A DNA stretch of 11,695 nucleotides from Gemmatimonadota bacterium (lineage in GTDB: Bacteria > Gemmatimonadota > Gemmatimonadetes > Gemmatimonadales > GWC2-71-9). The notes beneath the pieces were generated by a model. That model was not told the DNA's origin, made no database searches, and saw only the letters and a program-made list of their open reading frames with translations. Numbering within the stretch: position 1 is the first letter of the stretch; every line of letters starts with the position of its first letter. The position numbers and the translations under genes are program-made. Location of the stretch: the NCBI GenBank assembly GCA_004357415.1, contig SMVY01000167.1, forward strand, positions 1 through 11,695, given 5' to 3'. Below are positions 1 through 5,519 of the stretch, piece after piece.

Positions 1-390
1 CCCATCCGCGTGTACCAGGACACGATTCCGGTGGTGCTGTCCCACCACGAGCGTCTCGACGGGAGCGGTTACCCCGAGGGCCTCACCGGCGACCAGATCC
101 CGCTTCTGGCACGGATAGCGGCGGTAGCTGATGTGTACGACGCCCTGACTTCGGCGAGACCGTACCGCCCTGGCTGGCCCGTGGAGCGAGTGGTGGAGCA
201 CATCACCGAGGGTGCCGGTGTGGAGTACGACCGGGACGTCACCGACGAATTGGTTGCGGCCGTCCGGGACGGGGTGATGGACCTGCGGCGGAACGGGAAA
301 CCGGTACCGCCGGGCCCCCGATGGGTCGGCCTGGGGAGCTCCGGAATACCGCTAACGGCAGGACTGAAGGTGCTGCAAAAGAGAGGCTGA
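1..390 (+). CDS. HD-GYP domain phosphodiesterase, C-terminal part (5' end outside window)
   Basis: The reading frame is open from base 1 to a TGA at 388-390. It encodes the C-terminal half of an HD-GYP domain, the family that hydrolyses cyclic di-GMP. The diagnostic motif HHERLDGSGYPEGL is at residues 15-28 of the visible part, followed by the usual IPLLARIAAVADVYDALT stretch and RPYR, which form the later helices and metal-site surroundings. The HD dyad and any N-terminal sensor or receiver domain lie upstream and cannot be seen, so the signal input is unknown. After the domain there is a tail of about 40 residues rich in Pro, Gly and Arg that matches nothing I recognise. The GTG at base 10 is inside the conserved domain and is not a real start. 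The gene converges on the minus-strand operon, with 89 bp between the two stop codons and no strong terminator hairpin. Family assignment is firm; catalytic activity is inferred. Confidence 0.9.
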   Translation, partial: PIRVYQDTIPVVLSHHERLDGSGYPEGLTGDQIPLLARIAAVADVYDALTSARPYRPGWPVERVVEHITEGAGVEYDRDVTDELVAAVRDGVMDLRRNGKPVPPGPRWVGLGSSGIPLTAGLKVLQKRG

Positions 391-479
391 TGTTCTGTAC
401 GCCTAATGAAGGAGATCTTAACCCGGCAACACGCGTTCGACGAACCGAAGCACGTTCACACTTCCCTGCGCCCTGCGTC

Positions 480-2072
480 CTAGGATTGCAGCTCCACGAT
501 GGCCGCCCTCAACCTGAGGTGTTGGTCGAATAGGCGCGTGTACTCGATCTCCCGCTTCCCCCCTTTGGCCTTGATGACCTCCACCAACGCGCGGCGTTCC
601 TCGGCCGACCACCTATCCACTCCCGGCAGGCACAACACCACTGGTGCCCAGCGGCTCCAGGCAATCCGCTCCCCCTTGCTGCATCCCTTCAACGATGACA
701 GTCCGAGCAGCTCGGCGGCTTCCGTGGCGCACACCGTCATACCCCGCTCCCGCCCGGCGCCGAACCGGTCGCCCAGGTAATTGGACACCGCCAGGCCGAC
801 CCGTCCCAAGACCAACCGGCCGAACACGTCGGTGCGCTTGCCCTCCAGGTACCAGTACATGTTTTCCGACGCCAACTGGTTCAGGGTATCGAGGCTGCTG
901 CGGTAGCTGGGCCGGCGTTCCAGGCGCGCCAACTCCCGGCGGACCAGCCGCAGGATCCCCCGGTCGATCGGCCTGAAGCCGAGCTTGTAGTAGAACCACC
1001 AGGCCCCGGAGGCCAGGCCCTCCTCGTTCTCATGGCCCAGCTGATACGGTGGCACCACGAAGACGTCGCTGCGGTAGAGTAGCCGCAGCATGGCCAGCAC
1101 CCGGCCGTAGATTCGCCCCGTCTCCCCGCCGCGGAAGGTGTCGAAGATGTTGAGTGCCACCTCGGAGGTGTTGAACAGGCTGGTGTTGAGGACGTACCCC
1201 AGCGGCACACCGCTCCGGAGAATCAGGAATCCCTGGACGGTTTCGAGCACGTGCCGCTTGTCGACCCGTAGCCCCATGGCGGCGAACCAGAGACCGCCGC
1301 CATCCTCGATCAATTGCACGTCGGCCGGATCGGCGTTGACGAAGACGTCGAGGTCGCGGCTACGGGTGACCATCGCCGCTCGGGCCATATCGATGAGGCT
1401 GTGCCCTTCCCTGCGGGATACCGCGGTGATCCTGCGCGGTGGCCGGGCGATCTCCGTGGGGAGATCGGGGCGACTCCGGTCCAGTGGCCCCACCTGGTAG
1501 CTGGCTGCGATGCCGTGATAGCGCGCTTCGGTTCGATCGGGCGTCCCCGGAGCGGGATCGATGATGAGAGGCAGGCCGAGGTCTTCGTAGAGTTTCTCCC
1601 GCCAGGCGTCGTCGACCGGTGCGGCCGCCACCCGTCGAATCAGGAAGGCGGCGTCGGTTTCGGCGGGGTTCTTGAAATTGTCGAGCCAGTCCTCGGGCGT
1701 CATCACCAGGTCGTCGAGGGCGATGGACTCGGTAAAGGGCATGAGGAGATAGAGGAACCCTTCCAACCGGTCGGCCCCGGTGTAGCTGTCCCAATCGATC
1801 CGGATCCGATCGGGCCAGCGGTCGACCAGCCACCTGGCCGTGGGCCAGAAGAAGGGGAACCCGATGACCGTCCCCGCCACACCGGTGTCCCGCAGCCGGT
1901 TGCGGAACCGGGCGAGGTCGCGGCGCCGGCGAAAGCGGGACAACGCCTGCCGTACCGCGGACAGGGTGGCCTCGTCCGGCGGATAGGCGTTGAGACGGAT
2001 CAGCTCTTCGTGCAGGCGGAGAAGGCGCCCCGCGCTGGACGCCTGGCGCAGATCGGGTGTGCTCCGGGTCAC
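480..2072 (-). CDS. Uncharacterised 530-aa protein with a GNAT-like C-terminal patch
   Basis: Last gene of the minus-strand operon. The frame stays open upstream to 2312, but that extension lies inside rdgB. I prefer the GTG at 2072-2070, which overlaps the rdgB TGA as GTGA and suggests translational coupling; an AAGGAG about 23 nt upstream is too far to be a normal ribosome site. There is no signal peptide or membrane segment. Residues 15-65 are Arg- and Leu-rich and helical. Residues 288-370 contain GVPLGYVLNTSLFNTSEVAL, then a patch at residues 344-369 with QLGHENEEGL and SGAWWFYYKLGFRP. The latter resembles the last helix and strand of GNAT acetyltransferases (Asn in the loop, then Tyr-Lys-x-Gly-Phe). 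I recall similar uncharacterised proteins in Gemmatimonadota and other phyla, but no named function. An acyltransferase-like fold is an inference from that patch alone; the substrate is unknown. It shares the operon with RdgB and RNase PH, which does not define its job. Confidence 0.75.
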   Translation of the reverse strand: MTRSTPDLRQASSAGRLLRLHEELIRLNAYPPDEATLSAVRQALSRFRRRRDLARFRNRLRDTGVAGTVIGFPFFWPTARWLVDRWPDRIRIDWDSYTGADRLEGFLYLLMPFTESIALDDLVMTPEDWLDNFKNPAETDAAFLIRRVAAAPVDDAWREKLYEDLGLPLIIDPAPGTPDRTEARYHGIAASYQVGPLDRSRPDLPTEIARPPRRITAVSRREGHSLIDMARAAMVTRSRDLDVFVNADPADVQLIEDGGGLWFAAMGLRVDKRHVLETVQGFLILRSGVPLGYVLNTSLFNTSEVALNIFDTFRGGETGRIYGRVLAMLRLLYRSDVFVVPPYQLGHENEEGLASGAWWFYYKLGFRPIDRGILRLVRRELARLERRPSYRSSLDTLNQLASENMYWYLEGKRTDVFGRLVLGRVGLAVSNYLGDRFGAGRERGMTVCATEAAELLGLSSLKGCSKGERIAWSRWAPVVLCLPGVDRWSAEERRALVEVIKAKGGKREIEYTRLFDQHLRLRAAIVELQS

Positions 2073-2692
2073 GATGGGAGGCTCTGTTGCAAGTACTCCT
2101 TCAGGGCCCGAAAGGCCCGGCCCCGGTGGCTCACCGCATCCTTCTCCACGGCGCTGGCGCGCCCGAAGGATTTTTGCAGGTCGTCGCTGTAGAACAGCGG
2201 ATCGTAGCCGAACCCCTCGCCACCGTCCCGGCGGTCCAGAATCCGCCCGGTGCAGGTCCCTTCGAATGACCGGGGGGGTGCGTCGGGTCGGGCGAGGTAC
2301 ACCAGGACACACTGGTAGCGCGCGCTCCGCCGTTCGGGAGGGGCGCCTGCCAGGCGGCGCAGCAGTTCGTCGTTGTTGGCTTGATCGACCTCGTCCGGTG
2401 GGCTGTCGAGCCCGCTGAATCGTTTGGAGCGGACACCCGGGGCACCGCCGAGTGCCAGGACCTCGAGTCCTGAGTCATCGGCTACCGTGGGGCACTTGGA
2501 CTTGCGGGCAAAGTACTCGGCCTTGTGGCGCGCGTTGGCCTCGAAGCTCTCGGACCACTCGAGCAGATCTTCCTCGGGACTTTGGGGGATGCCGAGGTCG
2601 TCGGGAAAGGTGACCTCGATGCCGGAGCCGGCAAAGAGGCGTTTGAGTTCGCGCTGTTTCCCGGTGCTGCGGGTGGCCACCAGGAGCTTCAT
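2069..2692 (-). CDS. rdgB: XTP/dITP pyrophosphatase (Ham1/RdgB family)
   Basis: Cytosolic house-cleaning enzyme that hydrolyses non-canonical purine triphosphates (dITP, dHapTP, XTP) to monophosphate and pyrophosphate, keeping them out of DNA and RNA. The protein is 207 aa, normal for the family. Motifs in order: VATRSTGK (5-12), the N-terminal nucleotide loop; SFEANARHKA (49-58), the SFxENAxxKA motif; VADDSGLEV (70-78), with the catalytic Asp in the DDSG pair; GFGYDPLF (160-167); and SHRGRAFRAL (189-198). Residue 9 is Ser where many homologues have Asn in ATxNxxK, a mild deviation. The ATG at 2692-2690 overlaps the RNase PH stop as ATGA, so the two are probably translationally coupled; rph-rdgB adjacency is very common in bacteria. 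The next gene starts on this stop codon as GTGA. Identification is secure from the motifs and the neighbour. Confidence 0.96.
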   Translation of the reverse strand: MKLLVATRSTGKQRELKRLFAGSGIEVTFPDDLGIPQSPEEDLLEWSESFEANARHKAEYFARKSKCPTVADDSGLEVLALGGAPGVRSKRFSGLDSPPDEVDQANNDELLRRLAGAPPERRSARYQCVLVYLARPDAPPRSFEGTCTGRILDRRDGGEGFGYDPLFYSDDLQKSFGRASAVEKDAVSHRGRAFRALKEYLQQSLPS

Positions 2693-3399
2693 GACGCCAG
2701 GACGCGCTCCTGTTCCGCGAACAGCTGGTGGATACCCATCTCCGCCAAGTCGAGGAGGGTGGTGAGTTCCGACCGGGCGAAGGTACCGGCCTCCCCGGTG
2801 CCCTGCACCTCGACAAAACGGTCGGGATGAACCATGACGATGTTGGCGTCGACCTCGGCGTCCTTGTCTTCCACGTAGGCCAGGTCGAGCATTGCCTGGC
2901 CATGGACCATGCCCACCGACACGCCGGCCACCAGCCGGCCAAACGGGTTCTCGATGTTGGCCTCCGCGGCCAGCCAGCGACAGGCGTCGGCCAGGGCCAC
3001 GCAGCCTCCGGTGATGGAGGCGGTGCGAGTGCCGCCATCCGCCTGGAGGACGTCGCAGTCGATGCGGATGGTGAACTCGCCGAATTCCAGGGTGGCCATG
3101 GCGGCCCGCAGCGACCGGCCGATGAGGCGCTGAATTTCCTGGGTCCGGCCCCCTGCTCCGCGGCGTTCCCGGTTGGTGCGCTCCGACGTGGCCCGGGGAA
3201 GCATGGCGTACTCGGCGGTCACCCAGGCCTTACCGGTGCCTCTGCGCCAAGGCGGCGCCTGATCTTCGACGCTGGCGGTACAGTGGACCAGCGTGCCGCC
3301 CGCGCGGATGAGGCAGGAGCCTTCGGCGTACGGGTTGGCCCCGCGCTCGAGGGACAGGGGGCGGAGTTCGTCGTTGCGGCGATCGTCAATGCGTGGCAC
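2689..3399 (-). CDS. rph: Ribonuclease PH
   Basis: Phosphate-dependent 3'-to-5' exoribonuclease that trims tRNA 3' ends and releases nucleoside diphosphates; the family works as a hexamer of dimers. The protein is 236 aa, the usual length. Conserved stretches: RRNDELRP (7-14) at the N terminus, HCTASVE (39-45), WVTAEYAMLPRAT (59-71), GGRTQEIQRLIGRSLRA containing the phosphate-binding Arg, and DCDVLQADGGTRTASITGG, the active-site signature. The start is GTG at 3399-3397, with GGAG seven bases upstream; no other in-frame start lies nearby. It overlaps the end of the rfaE2-like gene by 14 nt and its own TGA overlaps the rdgB ATG. Every motif needed for activity appears present. The rph-rdgB pair is a classic RNA/nucleotide maintenance couple, here placed downstream of envelope genes. 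Confidence 0.97.
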   Translation of the reverse strand: MPRIDDRRNDELRPLSLERGANPYAEGSCLIRAGGTLVHCTASVEDQAPPWRRGTGKAWVTAEYAMLPRATSERTNRERRGAGGRTQEIQRLIGRSLRAAMATLEFGEFTIRIDCDVLQADGGTRTASITGGCVALADACRWLAAEANIENPFGRLVAGVSVGMVHGQAMLDLAYVEDKDAEVDANIVMVHPDRFVEVQGTGEAGTFARSELTTLLDLAEMGIHQLFAEQERVLAS

Positions 3400-3862
3400 G
3401 GATGCGCTCCACGAGGTCGGTGGTAGAGAAACGTTCGACGAGCGGGACGCGTTCTACCCGCCCACCGGCTGCCAGTACCCCGTCGGCGCCGGCGATCCGG
3501 TCGACGGGGTAGTCGGCGCCCTTGACCAGCACGTCTGGGCGCAGGTCGGCGATCAGGTTGTGCGGCGTGTCTTCGTCGAACGGCACGACGCAGTCTACCG
3601 CGGCGACGCTCGCCAGAACTCTGGCGCGCGCTGCCGCCGGTACGAAGGGGCGGCCCGGCCCCTTGGCCAGGCGCCCGGCGGAGGCGTCGGTGTTGAGTCC
3701 CACGATCAGAGCGGCCCCGAAGGATCGAGCCGCCTCGAGCAGTTCAACGTGCCCTGGATGGAGGAGGTCGAACACGCCGTTGGTGAATACCACCGGGCCG
3801 TCCACCGCGTTCCGCCAGGTGATGGCGTCCGCCCGCGTCCTGATCTTGTGGCCGGTGTTCAC
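3386..3862 (-). CDS. rfaE2: D-glycero-beta-D-manno-heptose 1-phosphate adenylyltransferase (RfaE2, HldE C-terminal domain)
   Basis: Cytidylyltransferase-fold enzyme that joins ATP and heptose 1-phosphate to make ADP-heptose for the LPS inner core. The protein is 158 aa and covers only the C-terminal domain of E. coli HldE; the kinase domain (RfaE1) is not fused here and must be elsewhere if the pathway is complete. Motifs: VVFTNGVFDLLHPGHVELL (24-42) with the HxGH nucleotide-binding signature at 35-38; IVGLNTDAS (53-61); RLAKGPGRP (64-72); EDTPHNLI (97-104); DVLVKGADY (110-118); and STTDLVERI (146-154), the phosphate-contacting STT region. The start is GTG at 3862-3860 with a GGGAG about 10 nt upstream. 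It follows the small membrane-protein gene after 84 bp, the largest gap inside the operon, and overlaps rph by 14 nt. Placement next to lptE fits LPS synthesis. Glycerol-3-phosphate or other nucleotidyltransferases of this fold are less likely given the VKGADY and STT motifs. Confidence 0.88.
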   Translation of the reverse strand: MNTGHKIRTRADAITWRNAVDGPVVFTNGVFDLLHPGHVELLEAARSFGAALIVGLNTDASAGRLAKGPGRPFVPAAARARVLASVAAVDCVVPFDEDTPHNLIADLRPDVLVKGADYPVDRIAGADGVLAAGGRVERVPLVERFSTTDLVERIRATH

Positions 3863-3946
3863 GCTGCGTCGACTCCCAGCCTGGCGATGCGTGGCTCCGG
3901 ACGGATGACTAACAGCGCGACGTCGGCCAGGACGGGAAGACGCGAT

Positions 3947-4324
3947 CTAAAAGAGCCGAGCTTCCGCACGCGGGTTGAGTTGGAAGGTGCGGTTGAAGAA
4001 CGGGAGATCGACGTTCTCGGAGTAGCGGGACTCTATGGTAATGCGCCGGGCTTGTACCGATCGGGTAATACGGATTTTCCGCGCCTCGGGCGGGAGGCCC
4101 AAGGCCTCGGCTTTGGCCTGCAGCCGGCTGCGAATGAGCTGGTCGGAGATGCCCGGCGCCATGCGTGCCTGGGAAGTCATCTCCTCCTCCATCTGATGGA
4201 AGCGGTACCACACCTCGCCGATGTTGATTCCGTAGTAGAGAACGATGGCCAGAAGCAGGAACGAAACCAGACAGCCACGGTTGCTGGCGCCCCGGCTGTT
4301 GCGCCGCGTGGCAACTGCTACCAT
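3947..4324 (-). CDS. Small single-pass membrane protein of unknown function
   Basis: A 125-aa protein. The frame is open further upstream, but the ATG at 4324-4322 is the natural start: it overlaps the lptE TAG in a seven-base ATGGTAG and has GGAG ten bases upstream. Residues 1-16 are basic (several Arg and one early Lys-free charged cluster), followed by one strongly hydrophobic segment at about 18-36 (GCLVSFLLLAIVLYYGINIG), predicted to anchor it in the inner membrane with the rest in the periplasm. The soluble part starts with a helical stretch, EVWYRFHQMEEEM (37-49), then a basic amphipathic region and an Ile/Arg/Tyr-rich beta-like tail ending in NPRAEARLF. I know of similar short proteins in related genomes but no named family with a function. 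Its position between LptE and RfaE2 suggests an envelope role. It is not LptC or LptA by any motif I can see. Confidence 0.72.
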   Translation of the reverse strand: MVAVATRRNSRGASNRGCLVSFLLLAIVLYYGINIGEVWYRFHQMEEEMTSQARMAPGISDQLIRSRLQAKAEALGLPPEARKIRITRSVQARRITIESRYSENVDLPFFNRTFQLNPRAEARLF

Positions 4325-4896
4325 TGTGATTGCGCTCCGTCCACGATGTCGGTGACGAGTAGGTTCAGGGCCTTGTCGATTCCATCCTGCTCCCGTCCGG
4401 TTTCGTAGTCGCCCTCGACCGTCAAGGCGTTCCGCTCCCACAAGATTCGGCCGGCGTTCTGGTCGTAGATCTCCACGCTGACCGTCAGCCGGACCAGCCG
4501 GCGAGTGACGTCGACCGTGTTGGCTACGCCTCCTTGAAAAGCGACCGGGAGATCGGGGTCGTAGCGGGTGATGGTTCCGCGCACGATGGCATCCGCCTGG
4601 TCCTCACCGGCGGCCCGTAGTCCCAGCCTGTTCTCCACGGCCTCGCGGACGGAAGTCATCACTTGTTGGGTGAGGGTCGGCTCGGCGGTGAGGTTGTCGA
4701 ACGGCAGGATGGCGACGGTCTTGACCTCGGGTGGGAGGCCGCCGCCACTGAATCCGTAGCACGAGGCCAGGGCGAGGCTAAGGAGCAGAGGGGCGCCAAA
4801 TCTCCATGGGGAACGAATCCGGCGTGCTGTGCCGGTAGAACTCCAGATCGAGCCGTGACTTCGGCAGGATGAGTCGAGCGGATTCCAGTGTTCCAT
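4318..4896 (-). CDS. lptE: LPS-assembly lipoprotein LptE family
   Basis: Outer-membrane lipoprotein that, in well-studied species, plugs the LptD barrel and helps insert LPS in the outer leaflet. A lipoprotein signal (hydrophobic core APLLLSLA, lipobox LASC) places the lipidated Cys at residue 46 of the longest frame, leaving a mature part of 147 aa. That part shows GGLPPEVKTVAILPFDNLT, ADAIVRGTITRYDPD, LVRLTVSVEIYDQNAGRILWE and the ending IVDGAQSQW, which I associate with LptE homologues of this lineage. The start is uncertain. The only standard start codon upstream of the lipobox is the ATG at 4896-4894, which gives an unusually long 34-residue leader and a 119-nt overlap with the preceding gene. 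An ATT at 4818-4816 would give a textbook signal peptide of 20 residues up to the Cys. The stop overlaps the next gene's ATG by seven bases. The function is well supported; the 5' end is not. Confidence 0.85.
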   Translation of the reverse strand: MEHWNPLDSSCRSHGSIWSSTGTARRIRSPWRFGAPLLLSLALASCYGFSGGGLPPEVKTVAILPFDNLTAEPTLTQQVMTSVREAVENRLGLRAAGEDQADAIVRGTITRYDPDLPVAFQGGVANTVDVTRRLVRLTVSVEIYDQNAGRILWERNALTVEGDYETGREQDGIDKALNLLVTDIVDGAQSQW

Positions 4897-5497
4897 CGGC
4901 CCCCAGGCGGGTCTCGGTCCGGCCGATCAGTTTACCGGCGCGACGGACCATTGCGATGAACTTCGGCTGCTCGCCGTCCAAGCGGGCATACTGGACGGTA
5001 TCGGGTCCGGATACGTATTGCCAGACGCGGACGTCGATGTCGGTGAAGGCCGTGAGGGTGTCGTTGGCGCCCCCCGGTCGGGCCATACCGAACATGGTCC
5101 AGAGCAACGGCGTGTAGTCCGCGCCCACCAGGACGTCGAGGACCGTGTCCTTGGCGTCGGCCGGGTCGGTCCACACGGCCTGTCCGCCGACCACCATGCC
5201 CGCCAAGGCGCCCGAATTGAACGGCCCTGCGGCATCGAACCGCAGAGAATCGGGCGGAGCGATTCTGGCGCTGCCCCGGCCGCCGGCGCTGGCACGTTCA
5301 TCCCGAAAGTTCCACTTGAACCGGTACAGCTGGTACCCGGTTGGTACCGTTTCGGCCGACCACGTCAAAGCGTCCTCCGCGGCGACGCGGTGGGCGGTCT
5401 CCGGCACCAATGTCACAGGGCCGGAGCTGCACCCGGTGCTCACGACGGCAAGATAGAGCACCAGCGTCCGGGGGTCAAGCAGAAACCGTTGTAGCAT
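4778..5497 (-). CDS. Predicted outer-membrane lipoprotein, possibly LolA/LolB-like fold
   Basis: A 239-aa protein starting at ATG 5497-5495, 22 bp after the stop of the barrel gene. A hydrophobic segment (TLVLYLAVV, 11-19) ends in STGC, a slightly non-ideal lipobox with Ser at -3, which would lipidate Cys23. The mature chain is rich in beta-strand patterns: WSAETVPTGYQLYRFKWNFRD, GSARIAPPDSLRFDAAGPFN, a small flexible Gly/Ala stretch, VQYARLDGEQPKFIAMVRRA, and a C-terminal LDLEFYRHSTPDSFPMEIWRP. The alternation of short strands describing a base lipid-like carrier, with the closing strands ending in a polar tail, resembles LolA/LolB half-barrels that carry lipoproteins, but I see no decisive signature and offer this as inference. 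It sits between the barrel protein and LptE, as expected for an envelope-assembly factor. No clear Shine-Dalgarno sequence precedes the ATG. Its last 119 nt overlap the longest lptE frame. Confidence 0.78.
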   Translation of the reverse strand: MLQRFLLDPRTLVLYLAVVSTGCSSGPVTLVPETAHRVAAEDALTWSAETVPTGYQLYRFKWNFRDERASAGGRGSARIAPPDSLRFDAAGPFNSGALAGMVVGGQAVWTDPADAKDTVLDVLVGADYTPLLWTMFGMARPGGANDTLTAFTDIDVRVWQYVSGPDTVQYARLDGEQPKFIAMVRRAGKLIGRTETRLGADGTLESARLILPKSRLDLEFYRHSTPDSFPMEIWRPSAP

Positions 5498-5519
5498 CAG
5501 CAGTTATGGATGGCGAGGG

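Noticed and set aside
391..479. Bidirectional terminator between the convergent genes
   Set aside because: Only a four-base stem (GTTC-GAC-GAAC, 435-445) and a tandem CCCTGCG repeat (464-477) are present; there is no strong stem or T-run.
406..483. A 25-codon plus-strand open frame in the convergent gap
   Set aside because: No ribosome site, no recognisable sequence, and it runs into the convergent gene's stop.
2073..2312. N-terminal extension of the 530-aa protein to the first possible start at 2312
   Set aside because: It lies wholly inside the rdgB coding sequence, whose C-terminal motifs need that frame; the GTG overlapping the rdgB stop is the better start.
3293..4408. Plus-strand open frame of 371 codons
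   Set aside because: Runs across three well-supported minus-strand genes and their gap; the translation shows no recognisable domain.
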